A DNA stretch of 64,000 bases, taken from contig OY728160.1 of the NCBI GenBank assembly GCA_963277665.1, forward strand, positions 52,312,605-52,376,604, read 5' to 3'. The stretch is from Viscum album. Taxonomy: Eukaryota; Streptophyta; Magnoliopsida; Santalales; Viscaceae. The notes below the pieces were generated by a model. It saw only the letters and a program-made list of their open reading frames with translations. It searched no databases and was not told the origin of the DNA. This document shows positions 37,661 to 48,859 of the stretch, piece by piece (position 1 is the stretch's first letter; each line of letters begins with the position of its first letter). The position numbers and the translations under genes are program-made.

Positions 37661-39308
37661 CTGATGTAGGAAAATAATTATCTAATTAACCCTCAGTGCA
37701 TTGTTTATGTAGAGACCCGTATCTTGACGTACATGGACATTACATTACTTTTGCAGAATACTTAGTACATAACAAAAACACACACACACAAGGATCGTAA
37801 TAGTTTAGTGTCTTTGGAAACTCGGAACGTAATCTTCTAATCGTGGTGAAAGATCTTCAATATCTCCCATAAAGATCTTCATTTTTTTTACCTAAAAACC
37901 TTTCATTATATCCTGGGGAAAAGAAAACATAAAAGGGTGAGCTCAAATGCTCAGTAAGGGTAAACAAAAGAAATATCCATCACATCATATACATAAGAAC
38001 ATAGCTTTTGGAAATCTTAACCTGCAAAAGAGCTCATAATATCATAACATGGGATAAATCATAGAAGTGAAAATGAGATCCCATAATCATAACATAAAAC
38101 TTGAAACTTTTTGGCATGCACACATAATCATGGAAAATCATTTCTTGTTAGTCATGACTCATTGCCAAGACTATCTTAGTGGACAAAGACCCTTTCTGAA
38201 CCGAGTTCACTCCTCGTTTCAGTCCTGTATCACTGAACCGAAATAACCTTCCGTTCCAGCCATGTCTATCTCATGAGATATAAAATCATTACCCAATGCA
38301 TTGGAGGGAGATATAGGTCCCACCCATCTTATAATGAATCCTTTCTTATGTGTTCCACATAATCATAAAACATACATCATCGCATAACACATGTAACAAA
38401 AATGGGATTCTTGAAACATCATGACATCATAAATCAATTCATATAAGATAAAGGAATTCATAAACATAATTCAATCACAACATAGTCAAATCAATGTAAA
38501 AATATGGATAGAAACAGAACCCTTTATTATCTTAGATGGAAAATAATTTTGATAAAACACTTGAATTGAATTCTTGAGGAAAATATCCTTTCTTCTTCAA
38601 AATCAATTTCTTTTCACAAAACATCATGCAATTTTAAAAGAAAGATATTTTATTGAAAATAGTTATGAAATCTTTTAGAGGAAGCTTCATGAAAATAAGG
38701 CTTTATAAAACAGTAGAAATCCGTTCGTGCCGTATAAGTTAAAAAAAACATTCTTCGTACTTTTGTCGGAAAAGTCAAAAAGTACCTCGTATGACAAAAG
38801 ATTCCTTTCATAGATATTACTAAAAACTCACCGAAGGGTAAAAATGGATTTAAAAAATTGTAGGTGGATGGAAATAATATTACATATTGATGAAACATGG
38901 ATGTGGATGATAAAATACACCCCAGTAAATACTTATGAATAAACAATCTCGGATAAAAATGAGATTGTGATATTTCCCTTACCTTAGGTCCGATTTGCTT
39001 TTTACGTGTCCGAAGCTCCTGTATAATGGTTTAAATAATGTCATTGACTTATTAAAGAATCATATTCATTGTTATGATATCATATATGGTTCACTTATGA
39101 CATTATATTACCCGTTCTTTTGTAAATTCCATGTTAAAGAAGCGTTTTGGGTAAAATCGTTTCTTTTATCGTAGGTGTTTTGACTTGTAGTTAATGACAT
39201 CATTATTACTTATATCATGATCTACTTACTTCCAGAATATAAAATATGATTTATATATCATATATATTCAGTATATATATATATATAATAGATAGATAAA
39301 TAAAATGA

Positions 39309-39360
39309 AAAACACCGTTCATGGAGACGGTAGTCCGTACGTACGCATGAACGCTGTTTT
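39309..39360 (-). promoter_or_regulatory. Loop/inverted-repeat unit 1, element B 3' LTR
   Basis: Arms AAAACACCGTTCATG (39,309-39,323) and CATGAACGCTGTTTT (39,346-39,360) pair over 15 positions with one mismatch around a 22-nt loop holding GAGACGG and CGTACGTACG. The clearest of the three units. Confidence 0.75.
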
Positions 39361-39516
39361 ACTTTCCTTATTGTCTTGAAATGGAAGTAAGTAGATGACA
39401 TAAATATATATATATATATACATAAATCCAGTAACTTTATAATGTCATATATTTCATTATTATTTCTTATATATACTTTATAATCATTCTTAAATGGTTA
39501 ACATGGAGAATGAATC

Positions 39517-39563
39517 TCATCGCGTCGTGGAGACGGTAGTCCGTACGTACGCACGAGCGATGA
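39517..39563 (-). promoter_or_regulatory. Loop/inverted-repeat unit 2, element B 3' LTR
   Basis: Arms TCATCGCGTCGTG and CACGAGCGATGA pair with one bulged base around the same loop type (core 39,529-39,554). Confidence 0.7.
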
Positions 39564-39703
39564 TATCATTTTCATAAATATTGAACTGAATTGGAGTGGA
39601 TTATACAATATATAAGAATCAATATTATGTTGTAATAAATATGTATAGTTATTCTTTACACCATTATACCCATCCATGTAAGGTGGTGGTGGAAAATAGA
39701 TTA

Positions 39704-39748
39704 CACCACGGCGTGGAGACGGTATTCCGTACGTACGCACGCGCGGTG
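39704..39748 (-). promoter_or_regulatory. Loop/inverted-repeat unit 3, element B 3' LTR
   Basis: Arm segments CACC/GGTG and GCGTG/CACGC with a small internal loop, enclosing core 39,715-39,740. Confidence 0.7.
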
Positions 39749-39908
39749 ATTTCTTTTTCCGTAGGATGGATAGATGGTGAAATAGGGTTGTTTCATACTT
39801 ATAATATCATATCAGTATATGAGTGATACTGATGTTATTACTTCATAATGATACAACCTATGAAGAAGAAGTGGAAGAAGAAATAAAGATGAAAGAATTG
39901 GTAACGGT

Positions 39909-39918
39909 AATTACCTCT
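39909..39918 (-). promoter_or_regulatory. Conserved splice-donor-like AGAGGTAATT, element B 3' LTR
   Basis: Minus strand AGAGGTAATT about 175 bp downstream of the TATA box. Confidence 0.45.
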
Positions 39919-40084
39919 TCTTTGAAGCGCCTTTTGGAGACCTCCTCTTAGGGAACTAAAATTGGTCTTTGAGGAAGACCAGAACCTCTAGGATGTTTCT
40001 AGGGAAGTGGAGAAGAGATTTTGGCAGGGTTTGGCCGAGCTTGAGTGCTCATATTGGTGTGAGGAGGAGGGGGAGGAGGTGTCC

Positions 40085-40092
40085 TTTTATAA
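40085..40092 (-). promoter_or_regulatory. TATA box, element B 3' LTR
   Basis: Minus strand TTATAAAA in CCTCCCTTATAAAAGGACACC. Confidence 0.6.
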
Positions 40093-41930
40093 GGGAGGAG
40101 AGGGGCACCTTAGGAATATCTCAAAATATTATTTTATATTAAAGTCAAAATCGGTTTATAATGGTTCCAAAGGGTCTTATTTCGAAGCTAAAGTGGGGAT
40201 GGGTCGAAATCCTATCAACCAATAATATTTAGACAAGTTTAGGGTATTATTTTAACCTTACAATTAGATTTAACTCTAAGTTAAATAATTTAACTTTTAC
40301 CGTCTCTTTTTGTTTTCTTTCACTATATGGTTAACAAACATACTATAACATGCCAAAAGAACCCCAAATTGTATATTATAAATACATATATCCTTATCTA
40401 AGTCATTTGGCCGATCCGTAGATTTTTAGGAAAAAAATAACAATTAATAATATAATATTTGATTTAAAAACTATTTTGTGTCAATTTTGACACTATTTGA
40501 TACATGATTTTTGTGAAAGTCATAACAGAATTATATGTTCGAACCAAGTTGATTAAATCAACACTAATATATCATAGTAACCTATAAAATTAGTTTAATT
40601 CATAAAAAGTCTCAAATTATATTTATTTTGGTGTTTATAACATCAATTATGTCAATATTTCATTAACAAGATAATTACTGCATCATCTTTGTGTCATAAA
40701 TAAATTAAATTATTTGATGTCTAAAAATTACAAATAAAATACCATCATGTATTAAATCCATTTATCTTTCTAAGGAATATTTACAATCGAATTTATCTTA
40801 TATATAACCCCATATTAAAAATTATTTACTTATTAAACTTTGATTTTATCTACTTTAACCCTTCTTTAAATAAATTAATAATAAATGTCCTAATCTAATC
40901 CAAGTGGGCCTAAATGGTCATATTTTTTTCCTAAGTTTGTTTTTGGTCGAATTACACTTGTACAATAGAATTAGGACATGTTTTAGGGTAATATTAATAT
41001 CATATTTACCCTGAGTTACCCTATTTACTATTAACCGCGGTAAAAAAAAGTAAAAAGTTACTATTCACCAAAAATTATTTTCATCTCATTGAACCACATT
41101 TTACTTAATGATATCAACCGTGTCTGTCGGATTTTTGAAATTCCATTCACAGAAGCGGTACAATTAAGTTTTATGAAAAATTCAATTTTTTAACTACCAC
41201 TTAGTAGTTTCACTATTCATCAAAAATTGATGTTTTTCAGAACAATGCCAAAATTTCATCCTAAGCTATATTTCATATTCCGAATTCAAAAATGGAGTCT
41301 ATTTTACCAAATTCATAACAAAAAAGTTGCATTAATTAATTTTATAATTAAATCCCGCTGTTAAAACAAATAGCGTGTTTTTTAAGAAACAAAATCTATC
41401 AAAAGATTGACACTTGATTATGTCTGGTTTAAATGTGAAATTACATCCAATGACCAAAATTGTATTAAATTGTAAAAATATATTCTAAATATACTTTAAA
41501 ACCACTCAAATTAATGATTTATCACTATTAATTATTTCGATTAAAAATTGTTTTTAATTATAATTTAGTAATTTTCACTATTCATCAGAATATGAAAGTT
41601 ATCCGAAAAGTACCAAAATTTCACCTTAGGCTAAATTCGATACTCCGAATCCAAAAATGAAGTCCATTTTGAGAGCTAAAATTTCTAAAATTTAAAAAGT
41701 GGTTATTACTATTCATAATGGCTAGTTTTAATAATATTTTAATAGCATATCATTGTTTCGTGAAACTCAGTATTACGTACTACACACGCTATCGAGGAAG
41801 GTTGCGATTGCGTGTAATGCAAGGCAAGTCAAGGATGTGTGTTGTGAAAGCTTCTTTTGGTGTAGCGTACAACACAAGACATTAATAAAATTAAAAAGAA
41901 TATTTTTTTATAAAATCTTGGGCTATTACA

Positions 41931-41990
41931 TTCTACCCCCCTTAAAATGAATTTCGCCCTCGAAATTCGTCGGGGTTATAAATGGTTTAC
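41931..41990 (-). promoter_or_regulatory. Polypurine tract and conserved pol-end remnant of element B
   Basis: Minus strand TTTTAAGGGGGGTAGAA directly precedes the 3' LTR. Just upstream is AATTTCGAGGGCGAAATTC, the sequence that normally ends pol in Tekay/Del-like elements (TTCGAGGACGAAATT). B thus keeps both ends of a standard element while the pol body is missing. Confidence 0.8.
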
Positions 41991-43243
41991 TATTCGAAAG
42001 TTTCTTTAATAGAAACCCACATCGTAAAACGGAATATCAAAACCAATCTTTAAAAACAAAAGTATGAAACGTAACGGTTACCCAAATAAACTATTCATTG
42101 GGATTCCACATAGGTGAACATATGGATATGGAAGAGAAATCTAACCATCATGTTCTGATGGAGAGTGGTAGAGAACATGGCTATGGAAAAGCCTGTAATC
42201 ACAAATCCATAGATTTGTGATGATATAAGGTACCATCTTATTCATCAGGTATAAGATCACTAGGACAACATTTTTGGTTTTCAAGATCATTTCCCTAAAG
42301 TTGAAAATTTGAATTAGAATAAATACTTACTTTATTTTGGTACAATCTCACTGTTGTTCGTGCCTTGAACAATTTCCACTTCATCTCTTAAATAGTTGAA
42401 TTTGTTATTCGTGAAGTGTTAGAAGATCATGTGATAGAATGACGGGTCATTCCATCTGTCTCAAACAAAAGGTTAGCAAAAATTTATATACATAAGTCGA
42501 TCTATAGTGAGATTAATCATATATAGTTCCTAAAATGGACTTATACTTCATATATCATATTGCTTAATATAATAAAACTAGTTTCTACTAAACAGGGACT
42601 TCCTGTAGGCCAGTGGTAGGCGATAAAGGCCAGTCGCACTTCGGTTGTGGGTTCGATTCCCACAGCCTTGTCCGAAGCGATGGGCTGTCGCCCGTCCTGC
42701 AAGTTGTCCTTTTTCTAAAACTATATTACTATAACATCCCATAAATAATATCGAAAAAACTTCTATCCTTAAACAATACTAACTTATGTCCAACATAATC
42801 CATTCCAATCTTTAGTCCTATCCATAATACTGCAGTCCATTCTCATAACATAGTGAAAAAGATTACCAGAGATTTAATACCATCGTTGATCCCCATATAT
42901 CATAAGATATATCTTGTTGGACACATTCCAAACATTCAAAGGCCTTAATCTTGTACTCTCTTGAATACCCATTGAACCTTAGTGAAAACTTGAATGCAGT
43001 TAAAAGTTAACACTTTCCACATACCAAAATCCTCAAAATTCTATATACTCAAACCATGATATCACTTAGTCCTTATATCAATCATGAGCTCATGAATACT
43101 GTTAAACATTTCGTTTTCTCGTTTACCCTTCATTATGCGCATAATATCTCAATCACTTTGAATACCACCTTAGACCAATACATAAATATTCCAATATTCC
43201 ATGATACAACATTATTTTGGAATCCCATTACATAAAAACTTAA
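41991..43243 (-). other. Element B non-coding internal tail
   Basis: About 1.25 kb between the gag stop and the polypurine remnant. No pol motif in any frame. The only recognised feature is the SINE-like insert at 42,581-42,715. Confidence 0.5.
42581..42715 (+). mobile_element. tRNA-derived SINE-like insertion
   Basis: An A-box-like TAGGCCAGTGGTAGG (about 42,606-42,620) and a perfect B box GGTTCGATTCC (42,650-42,660) inside the T-arm-like hairpin GTGGGTTCGATTCCCAC are the two internal RNA polymerase III promoter elements. A full tRNA acceptor stem cannot be folded, so it is not a working tRNA gene. The tail has a hairpin (GATGGGC/GCCCGTC, with a wobble pair) and ends in TTTTT, a Pol III terminator. 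TAAAACTA occurs on both sides (42,573-42,580 and 42,716-42,723) as a possible target duplication. The start is uncertain by about 15 bp. Confidence 0.6.
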
Positions 43244-44369
43244 TCATTCCACCACATCGTTGTCATATTCAACATTGCCAATAGTGATCGCATGTGACTT
43301 CCCTTTGTCCTTTGCCTTAAGCGGTTGCTCATGTCGATCATCACTAACCCTTGGATTAGGGCATTTATTGGCATAATGTCCCATCTCCTTGCACTTGAAG
43401 CATTGAAGTGTTGGTTGTGCGTTCTCTGCAGTGTTTGCTTTATTCACTTCATTAGAATCCCGTTTTCCATTACTTCGACACTCAGCTGCTCGATGACCTT
43501 CTTTTCCACACTTAAAACATTTTCTAGTCCCTTTAAGACAATCTCCACCATGCTTCTTTCCACACTTTGTGCATAAGGAAACATTCATCTTCTTTTCACC
43601 ATTATTCTGAGATTTCTCCTTGAACTCCATCTTTCGTTTCTTGTCAAAACCATGAGATGGATATGTAACACCAACTTCCATTTCTACCTTGATAGCACAA
43701 CGCACAATTTCTTCATAGCTACTGAAGTCTCTTATAGCTAATGCCCTTCGAAGACTTGGTTTTAAGCCACTGAAAAATCGATCAACTTTACTTTCAGGTT
43801 GGATGATAATGCCAGATGCATACCTTGCAAGTCTTGTAAAATTCGCTTCGTATATACCAACAGATTCATCATCCTTTTGCTTTAGTTCTAGAAACTCCTT
43901 CTCCATCTTCGATCGAAGAATACGAGGGAAGTACTTACTGAAAAACAAGTTCTTGAACTCGTCCCATTCCATGGAATCAATTTCATCTCATTGCCTCGTA
44001 TTCTTGATAAGATTCCACCATTGATCAGCTTCACCTTCCAAACGATATACTGCTAAGATGACTTTATCATGTTCAGAACATTGAAGAACTGAAAATATCT
44101 TTTTCAGTAGTACTAATCCATTGTTCAGCAACTAATGGATCAGTAGACCCACTGAAAGAAGGCGGACGCTGCCTCATGAAGGATTCAACAGAATGTTGCT
44201 CCTTCCTTTGCTCATTTGGAAGTCCTGCATGATTCATAGCTTGAGAAAGTTGTGTGAGCATGGCTACAAGATTTTGCATTCCAGCTCCCATATCGTTTGG
44301 TTGCTCAGGGGGACAATCATTGCATTGCCCATTGCATTGATCAACACGGTTCCTTCGGGTTCTAGCCAT
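43244..44369 (-). pseudogene. gag: Element B gag (capsid plus CCHC nucleocapsid), broken twice
   Basis: From ATG at 44,369 the frame reads MARTRRNR..., then SFMRQRPPSFSGSTDPLVAEQWI, the usual start of plant gypsy capsid domains. One extra base near 44,095 shifts the frame, and a TGA lies just before the segment beginning MEWDEFKNLFFSKYFP (43,972), which is open to 43,244. That segment holds FFSGLKPSLRRAL, then CTKCGKKHGGDC and two canonical CCHC knuckles, CFKCGKEGHRAAEC and CFKCKEMGHYANKC. The protein would form the particle and bind RNA. It ends ...GNVEYDNDVVE with no protease. The start codon is the first ATG after the PBS and has a splice-acceptor-like TTTTAG four bases upstream. Confidence 0.9.
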
Positions 44370-44376
44370 CGTCTAA
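44370..44376 (-). promoter_or_regulatory. Splice-acceptor-like TTTTAG before gag ATG, element B
   Basis: Minus strand CTATTCTTTTGGGGTTTTAG, with AG at 44,374-44,373, then ACG and the gag ATG. If joined to the LTR donor at 46,836 it would remove the loop units and the PBS region. Use as an acceptor is inferred. Confidence 0.3.
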
Positions 44377-44615
44377 AACCCCAAAAGAATAGTGTGAGAG
44401 GCAAAAATCATGCTAGGGAAAACAACATAATAAAGGGGTAGTACCCTCAATATCTAACATCTTCGGTTAAATTCTAAGATCGTTAGAGCAATTCTAGGAC
44501 TATAACCTATACGTATACTTAACCTTAGAGACATCCCTAGACATACCTTAGAAATATCTCTAGGGATCTCACAAACGTTTTCGCATCCTAGTTTCCAAAG
44601 GTTGACTAAACCTTT

Positions 44616-44627
44616 CCTCTGATACCA
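44616..44627 (-). promoter_or_regulatory. Primer-binding site of element B
   Basis: Minus strand TGGTATCAGAGG, 11 of 12 bases matching the complement of the initiator Met tRNA 3' end, two bases inside the 5' LTR. Confidence 0.9.
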
Positions 44628-46228
44628 ACTGTAGAGACCCGTATATTGACGTACATGGACATTACATTACTTTTGCAGAATACTTAGTACATAACAAAAA
44701 CACACACACACAAGGATCGTACTAGTTTAGTGTCTTTGGAAACTCGGAACGTAATCTTCTAATCGTGGTGAAAGATCTTCAATATCTCCCATAAAGATCT
44801 TCCTTTTTTTTACCTAAAAACCTTTCTTTATATCCTGGGGAAAAGAAAACATAAAAGGGTGAGCTCAAATGCTTAGTAAGGGTAAACAAAAGAAATATCC
44901 ATCACATCATATACATAAGAACATAGCTTTTGGAAATCTTAACCTGCAAAAGAGCTCATAATATCATAACATGGGATAAATCATAGAAGTGAAAATGAGA
45001 TCCCATTCTCATAACATAAAACTTGAAACTTTGTGGCATTCACACATAATCATGGAAAATCATTTCTTGTTAGTCATGACTCATTGCCAAGACTATCTTA
45101 GTGGACAAAGTCCCTTTCTGAACCGAGTTCACTCCTCGTTTCAGTCCTGTATCACTGAACCGAAATAACCTTCCGTTCCAGCCATGTCTATCTCATGATA
45201 TATAAAATCATTACCCAATGCATTGGAGGGAGATATAGGTCCCACCCATCTTATAATGAATCTTTTCTTATGTGTGCCACATAATCATAAAACATACATC
45301 ATCGCATAACACATGTAACAAAAATGGGATTCTTGAAACATCATGACATCATAAATCAATTCATATAAGATAAAGGAATTCATAAACATAATTCCATCAC
45401 AACATAGTCAAATCAATATAAAAATATGGATAGAAACAGAACCCTTTATTATCTTAGATGGAAAATAATTTTGATAAAACACTTGAATTGAATTCTTGAG
45501 GAAAATATCCTTTCTTCTTCAAAATCAATTTCTTTTCACAAAACATCATGCAATTTTAAAAGAAAGAGATTTTATTGAAAATAGTCATGAAATCTTTTAG
45601 AGGAAGCTTCATGAAAATAAGGCTTTATAAAACAGTAGAAATCCGTTCGTGCCGTATAAGTTAAAAAAAACATTCTTCGTACTTTTGTCGGAAAAGTCAA
45701 AAAGTACCTCATATGACAAAAGATTCCTTTCATAGATATTACTAAAAACTCACCGAAGGGTAGAAATGGATTTAAAAAATTGTAGGTGGATGGAAATAAT
45801 ATTACATATTGATGAAACATGGATGTGGATGATAAAATACACCCCAGTAAATACTTATGAATAAACAATCTCGGATAAAAATGAGATTGTGATATTTCCC
45901 TTACCTTAGGTCCGATTTGCTTTGTACGTGTCCGAAGCTCCTGTATAATGGTTTAAATAATGTCATTGACTTATTAAAGAATCATATTCATTGTTATGAT
46001 ATCATATATGTTTCACTTATGACATTATATTACCCGTTCTTTTGTAAATTCCTTGTTACAGAAGCATTTTGGGTAAAATCGTTTCTTTTATCGTAGGTGT
46101 TTTGACTTGTTGTTAATGACATCGTTATTACTTATATCATGATATAATTACTTCCAGAATATAAAATATGATTTATATATCATATATATTCAGTATATAT
46201 ATATATAATAGATAGATAAATAAAATGA

Positions 46229-46280
46229 AAAACACCGTTCATGGAGACGGTAGTCCGTACGTACGCATGAACGCTGTTTT
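46229..46280 (-). promoter_or_regulatory. Loop/inverted-repeat unit 1, element B 5' LTR
   Basis: Identical arms and loop to 39,309-39,360; core at 46,243-46,268. Confidence 0.75.
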
Positions 46281-46438
46281 ACTTTCCTTATTGTCTTGAA
46301 ATGGAAGTAAGTAGATGACATACATATATATATATATATATACATAAATACAGTATCTTTATAATGTCATATATTTCATTATTATTTCTTATATATACTT
46401 TATAATCATTCTTAAATGGTTAACATGGAGAATGAATC

Positions 46439-46485
46439 TCATCGCGTCGTGGAGACGGTAGTCCGTACGTACGCACGAGCGATGA
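46439..46485 (-). promoter_or_regulatory. Loop/inverted-repeat unit 2, element B 5' LTR
   Basis: Same as 39,517-39,563; core at 46,451-46,476. Confidence 0.7.
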
Positions 46486-46625
46486 TATCATTTTCATAAA
46501 TATTGAACTGAATTGGAGTGGATTATAAAATATATCAGAATCAATATTATGTTGTAATAAATATTTATAGTTATTCTTTACACCATTATACCCATCCATG
46601 TAAGGTGGGGGTGGAAAATAGATTA

Positions 46626-46670
46626 CACCACGACGTGGAGACGGTATGCCGTACGTACGCACGCGCGGTG
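46626..46670 (-). promoter_or_regulatory. Loop/inverted-repeat unit 3, element B 5' LTR
   Basis: Same as 39,704-39,748 except ACGTG in one arm (an A-C mismatch with CACGC) and GTATGCC for GTATTCC in the loop. Confidence 0.65.
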
Positions 46671-46830
46671 ATTTCTTTTTCCGTAGGATGGATAGATGGT
46701 GAAATAGGGTTGTTTCATACTTATAATAACATATCAGTATATGAGTGATACTGATGTTATTACTTCATAATGAAACAACCTAAGAAGAAGAAGTGGAAGA
46801 AGAAATAAAGATGAAAGAATTGGTAACGGT

Positions 46831-46840
46831 AATTACCTCT
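46831..46840 (-). promoter_or_regulatory. Conserved splice-donor-like AGAGGTAATT, element B 5' LTR
   Basis: Minus strand AGAGGTAATT with GT at 46,836-46,835, between the TATA box and the loop units. Confidence 0.45.
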
Positions 46841-47006
46841 TCTTTGAAGCGCCTTTTGGAGACCTCCTCTTAGGGAACTAAAATTGGTCTTTGAGGAAGA
46901 CCAGAACCTCTAGGATGTTTCTAGGGAAGTGGAGAAGATATTTTGGCAGGGTTTGGCCGAGCTTGAGTGCTCAAATTGGTGTGAGGAGGAGGGGGAGGAG
47001 GTGTCC

Positions 47007-47014
47007 TTTTATAA
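47007..47014 (-). promoter_or_regulatory. TATA box, element B 5' LTR (likely active promoter)
   Basis: Minus strand TTATAAAA in CCTCCCTTATAAAAGGACACCTCC. Transcription would start about 30 bp downstream and run through donor, loop units, PBS and gag. Confidence 0.6.
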
Positions 47015-48859
47015 GGGAGGAGAGGGGCACCTTAGGAATATCTCAAAATATTATTTTATATTAAAGTCAAACTCGGTTTATAATGGTTCCAAAGGGTCTT
47101 ATTTCGAAGCTAAAGTGGGGATGGGTTGAAATCCTATCAACCAATAATATTTAGACAAGTTTAGGGTATTATTTTAACCTTATCAATTAGATTTAACTCT
47201 AAGTTAAATAATTTAACTTTTACCGTGTCTTTTTGTTTTCTTTCACTATATGGTTAATAAACTTACTATAACATGCCAAACGAACCCCAAATTGTATATT
47301 ATTAATACATATATCCTTATCTATGTCATTTGGCCGATCCTTAGATTTTTAGGAATAAAATAACAATTAATAATATAATATTTGATTTAAAAACTATTTT
47401 GTGTCAATTTTGACACTATTTGATACATGATTTTTGTGAAAGTCATAACAGAATTATATGTTCGAACCAAGTTGATTAAATCAACACTAATATATCATAG
47501 TAACCTAGAAAATTAGATTAATTCATAAAAAGTCTCAAATTATATTTATTTTGGTGTTTATAACATCAATTATGTCAATATTTCATTAACAAGATAATTA
47601 CTGCATCATCTTTGTGTCATAAATAAATTAAATTATTTGATGTCTAAAAATTACAAATAAAATACCATCATGTATTAAATCCATTTAGATTTCTAATGAA
47701 TATTTACAATCGAATGTATCTTATATATAACCCCATATTAAAAATTATTTACTTATTAAACTTTGATTTTAACTACTTTAACCCTTCTTTAAATAAATTA
47801 ATAATAAATGTCCTAATCTAATCCAAGTGGGCCTAAATGGTCATATTGTATTCCTAAGTTTGTTTTTGGTCGAATTACACTTGTCCAATAGAATTAGGAC
47901 ATGTGTTAGGGTAATATTAATATCATATTTACCCTTAGTTACCCTATTTACTATTAACCGCGGTAAAAAAAGTAAAAAGTTACTATTCACCAAAAATTAT
48001 TTTCATCTCATTGAACCACATTTTACTTACTGATATCAACCGTGTCTGTCGGATTTTTGAAATTCCATTCACAGAAGCGGTACAATTAAGTTTTATGAAA
48101 AATTCAATTTTTTAACTACCACTTAGTAGTTTCAATATTCATCAAAAATTGATGTTTTTCAGAACAATGCCAAAATTTCATCCTAATATATATTTCATAT
48201 TCCGAATTCAAAAATGGAGTCTATTTTACCAAATTCATAACATAAAAGTTGCATTAATTAATTTTATAATTAAATCCCGCTGTTAAAACAAATAGCGTGT
48301 TTTTTAAGAAACAAAATCTATCAAAAGATTAACACTTGATTATGTCTGGTTTAAATGTGAAATTACATCCAATGACCAACATTGTATTAAATTGTAAAAC
48401 TATATTCTAAATATACTTTAAAACCACTCAAATTAATGATTTATCACTATTAATTACTTCGATTAAAAAAGTTGTTTTTAATTATAATTTAGTAATTTTC
48501 ACTATTCATCAGAATATGAAAGTTATCCGAAAAGTACCAAAATTTCACCTTAGGCTAAATTCGATACTCCGAATCCAAAAATGAAGTCCATTTTGAGAGA
48601 TAAAATTTCTAAAATTTAAAAAGTGGTTATTACTATTCATAACGGCTAGTTTTAATAATATTTTAATAGCATATCATTGTTTCGTGAAACTCAGTATTAC
48701 GTACTACACACGCTATCGAGGAAGGTTGCGATTGCGTGTAATGCAAGGCAAGTCAAGGATGTGTGTTGTGAAAGCTTCTTTTGGTGTAGCGTACAACACA
48801 AGACATTAATAAAATTAAAAAGAATATTTTTTTATAAAATCTTGGGCTGTTACAGTTTA

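Larger units (their letters stand above)
37708..41930 (-). repeat. Element B 3' LTR
   Basis: On the minus strand it starts TGTAATAGCCCAAG and ends GGGTCTCTACA. It is almost colinear with 44,630-48,854. Confidence 0.95.
37708..48854 (-). mobile_element. Element B: young gag-only retrotransposon with 4.2-kb LTRs
   Basis: Complete minus-strand element with LTRs 44,630-48,854 (5') and 37,708-41,930 (3'), TG...CA ends and perfect 5-bp flanks GTTTA at 37,703-37,707 and 48,855-48,859. The internal region is 2.7 kb: PBS, gag, non-coding tail with a SINE-like insert, polypurine tract. There is no protease, RT, RNase H or integrase. By eye about 19 substitutions separate the LTRs over the first 1.1 kb, so the insertion is recent in plant terms. 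It must have been copied by enzymes supplied in trans. It sits in the gag-protease region of D. Confidence 0.95.
44630..48854 (-). repeat. Element B 5' LTR
   Basis: Same ends as the 3' LTR: plus strand starts TGTAGAGACCC and ends ...GGGCTGTTACA. It carries promoter, donor and loop units that would drive the element's RNA. Confidence 0.95.

Noticed and set aside
38650..38946. 98-codon open stretch present in both B LTRs (also 45,572-45,868)
   Set aside because: It is duplicated only because the LTRs are duplicates. It lies in the LTR upstream of nothing recognisable and is not conserved in copy C.
42595..42680. A functional tRNA gene
   Set aside because: The T arm and B box are perfect, but the acceptor stem does not pair and the A-box region does not give a D arm of normal form. 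A SINE-like derivative fits better.
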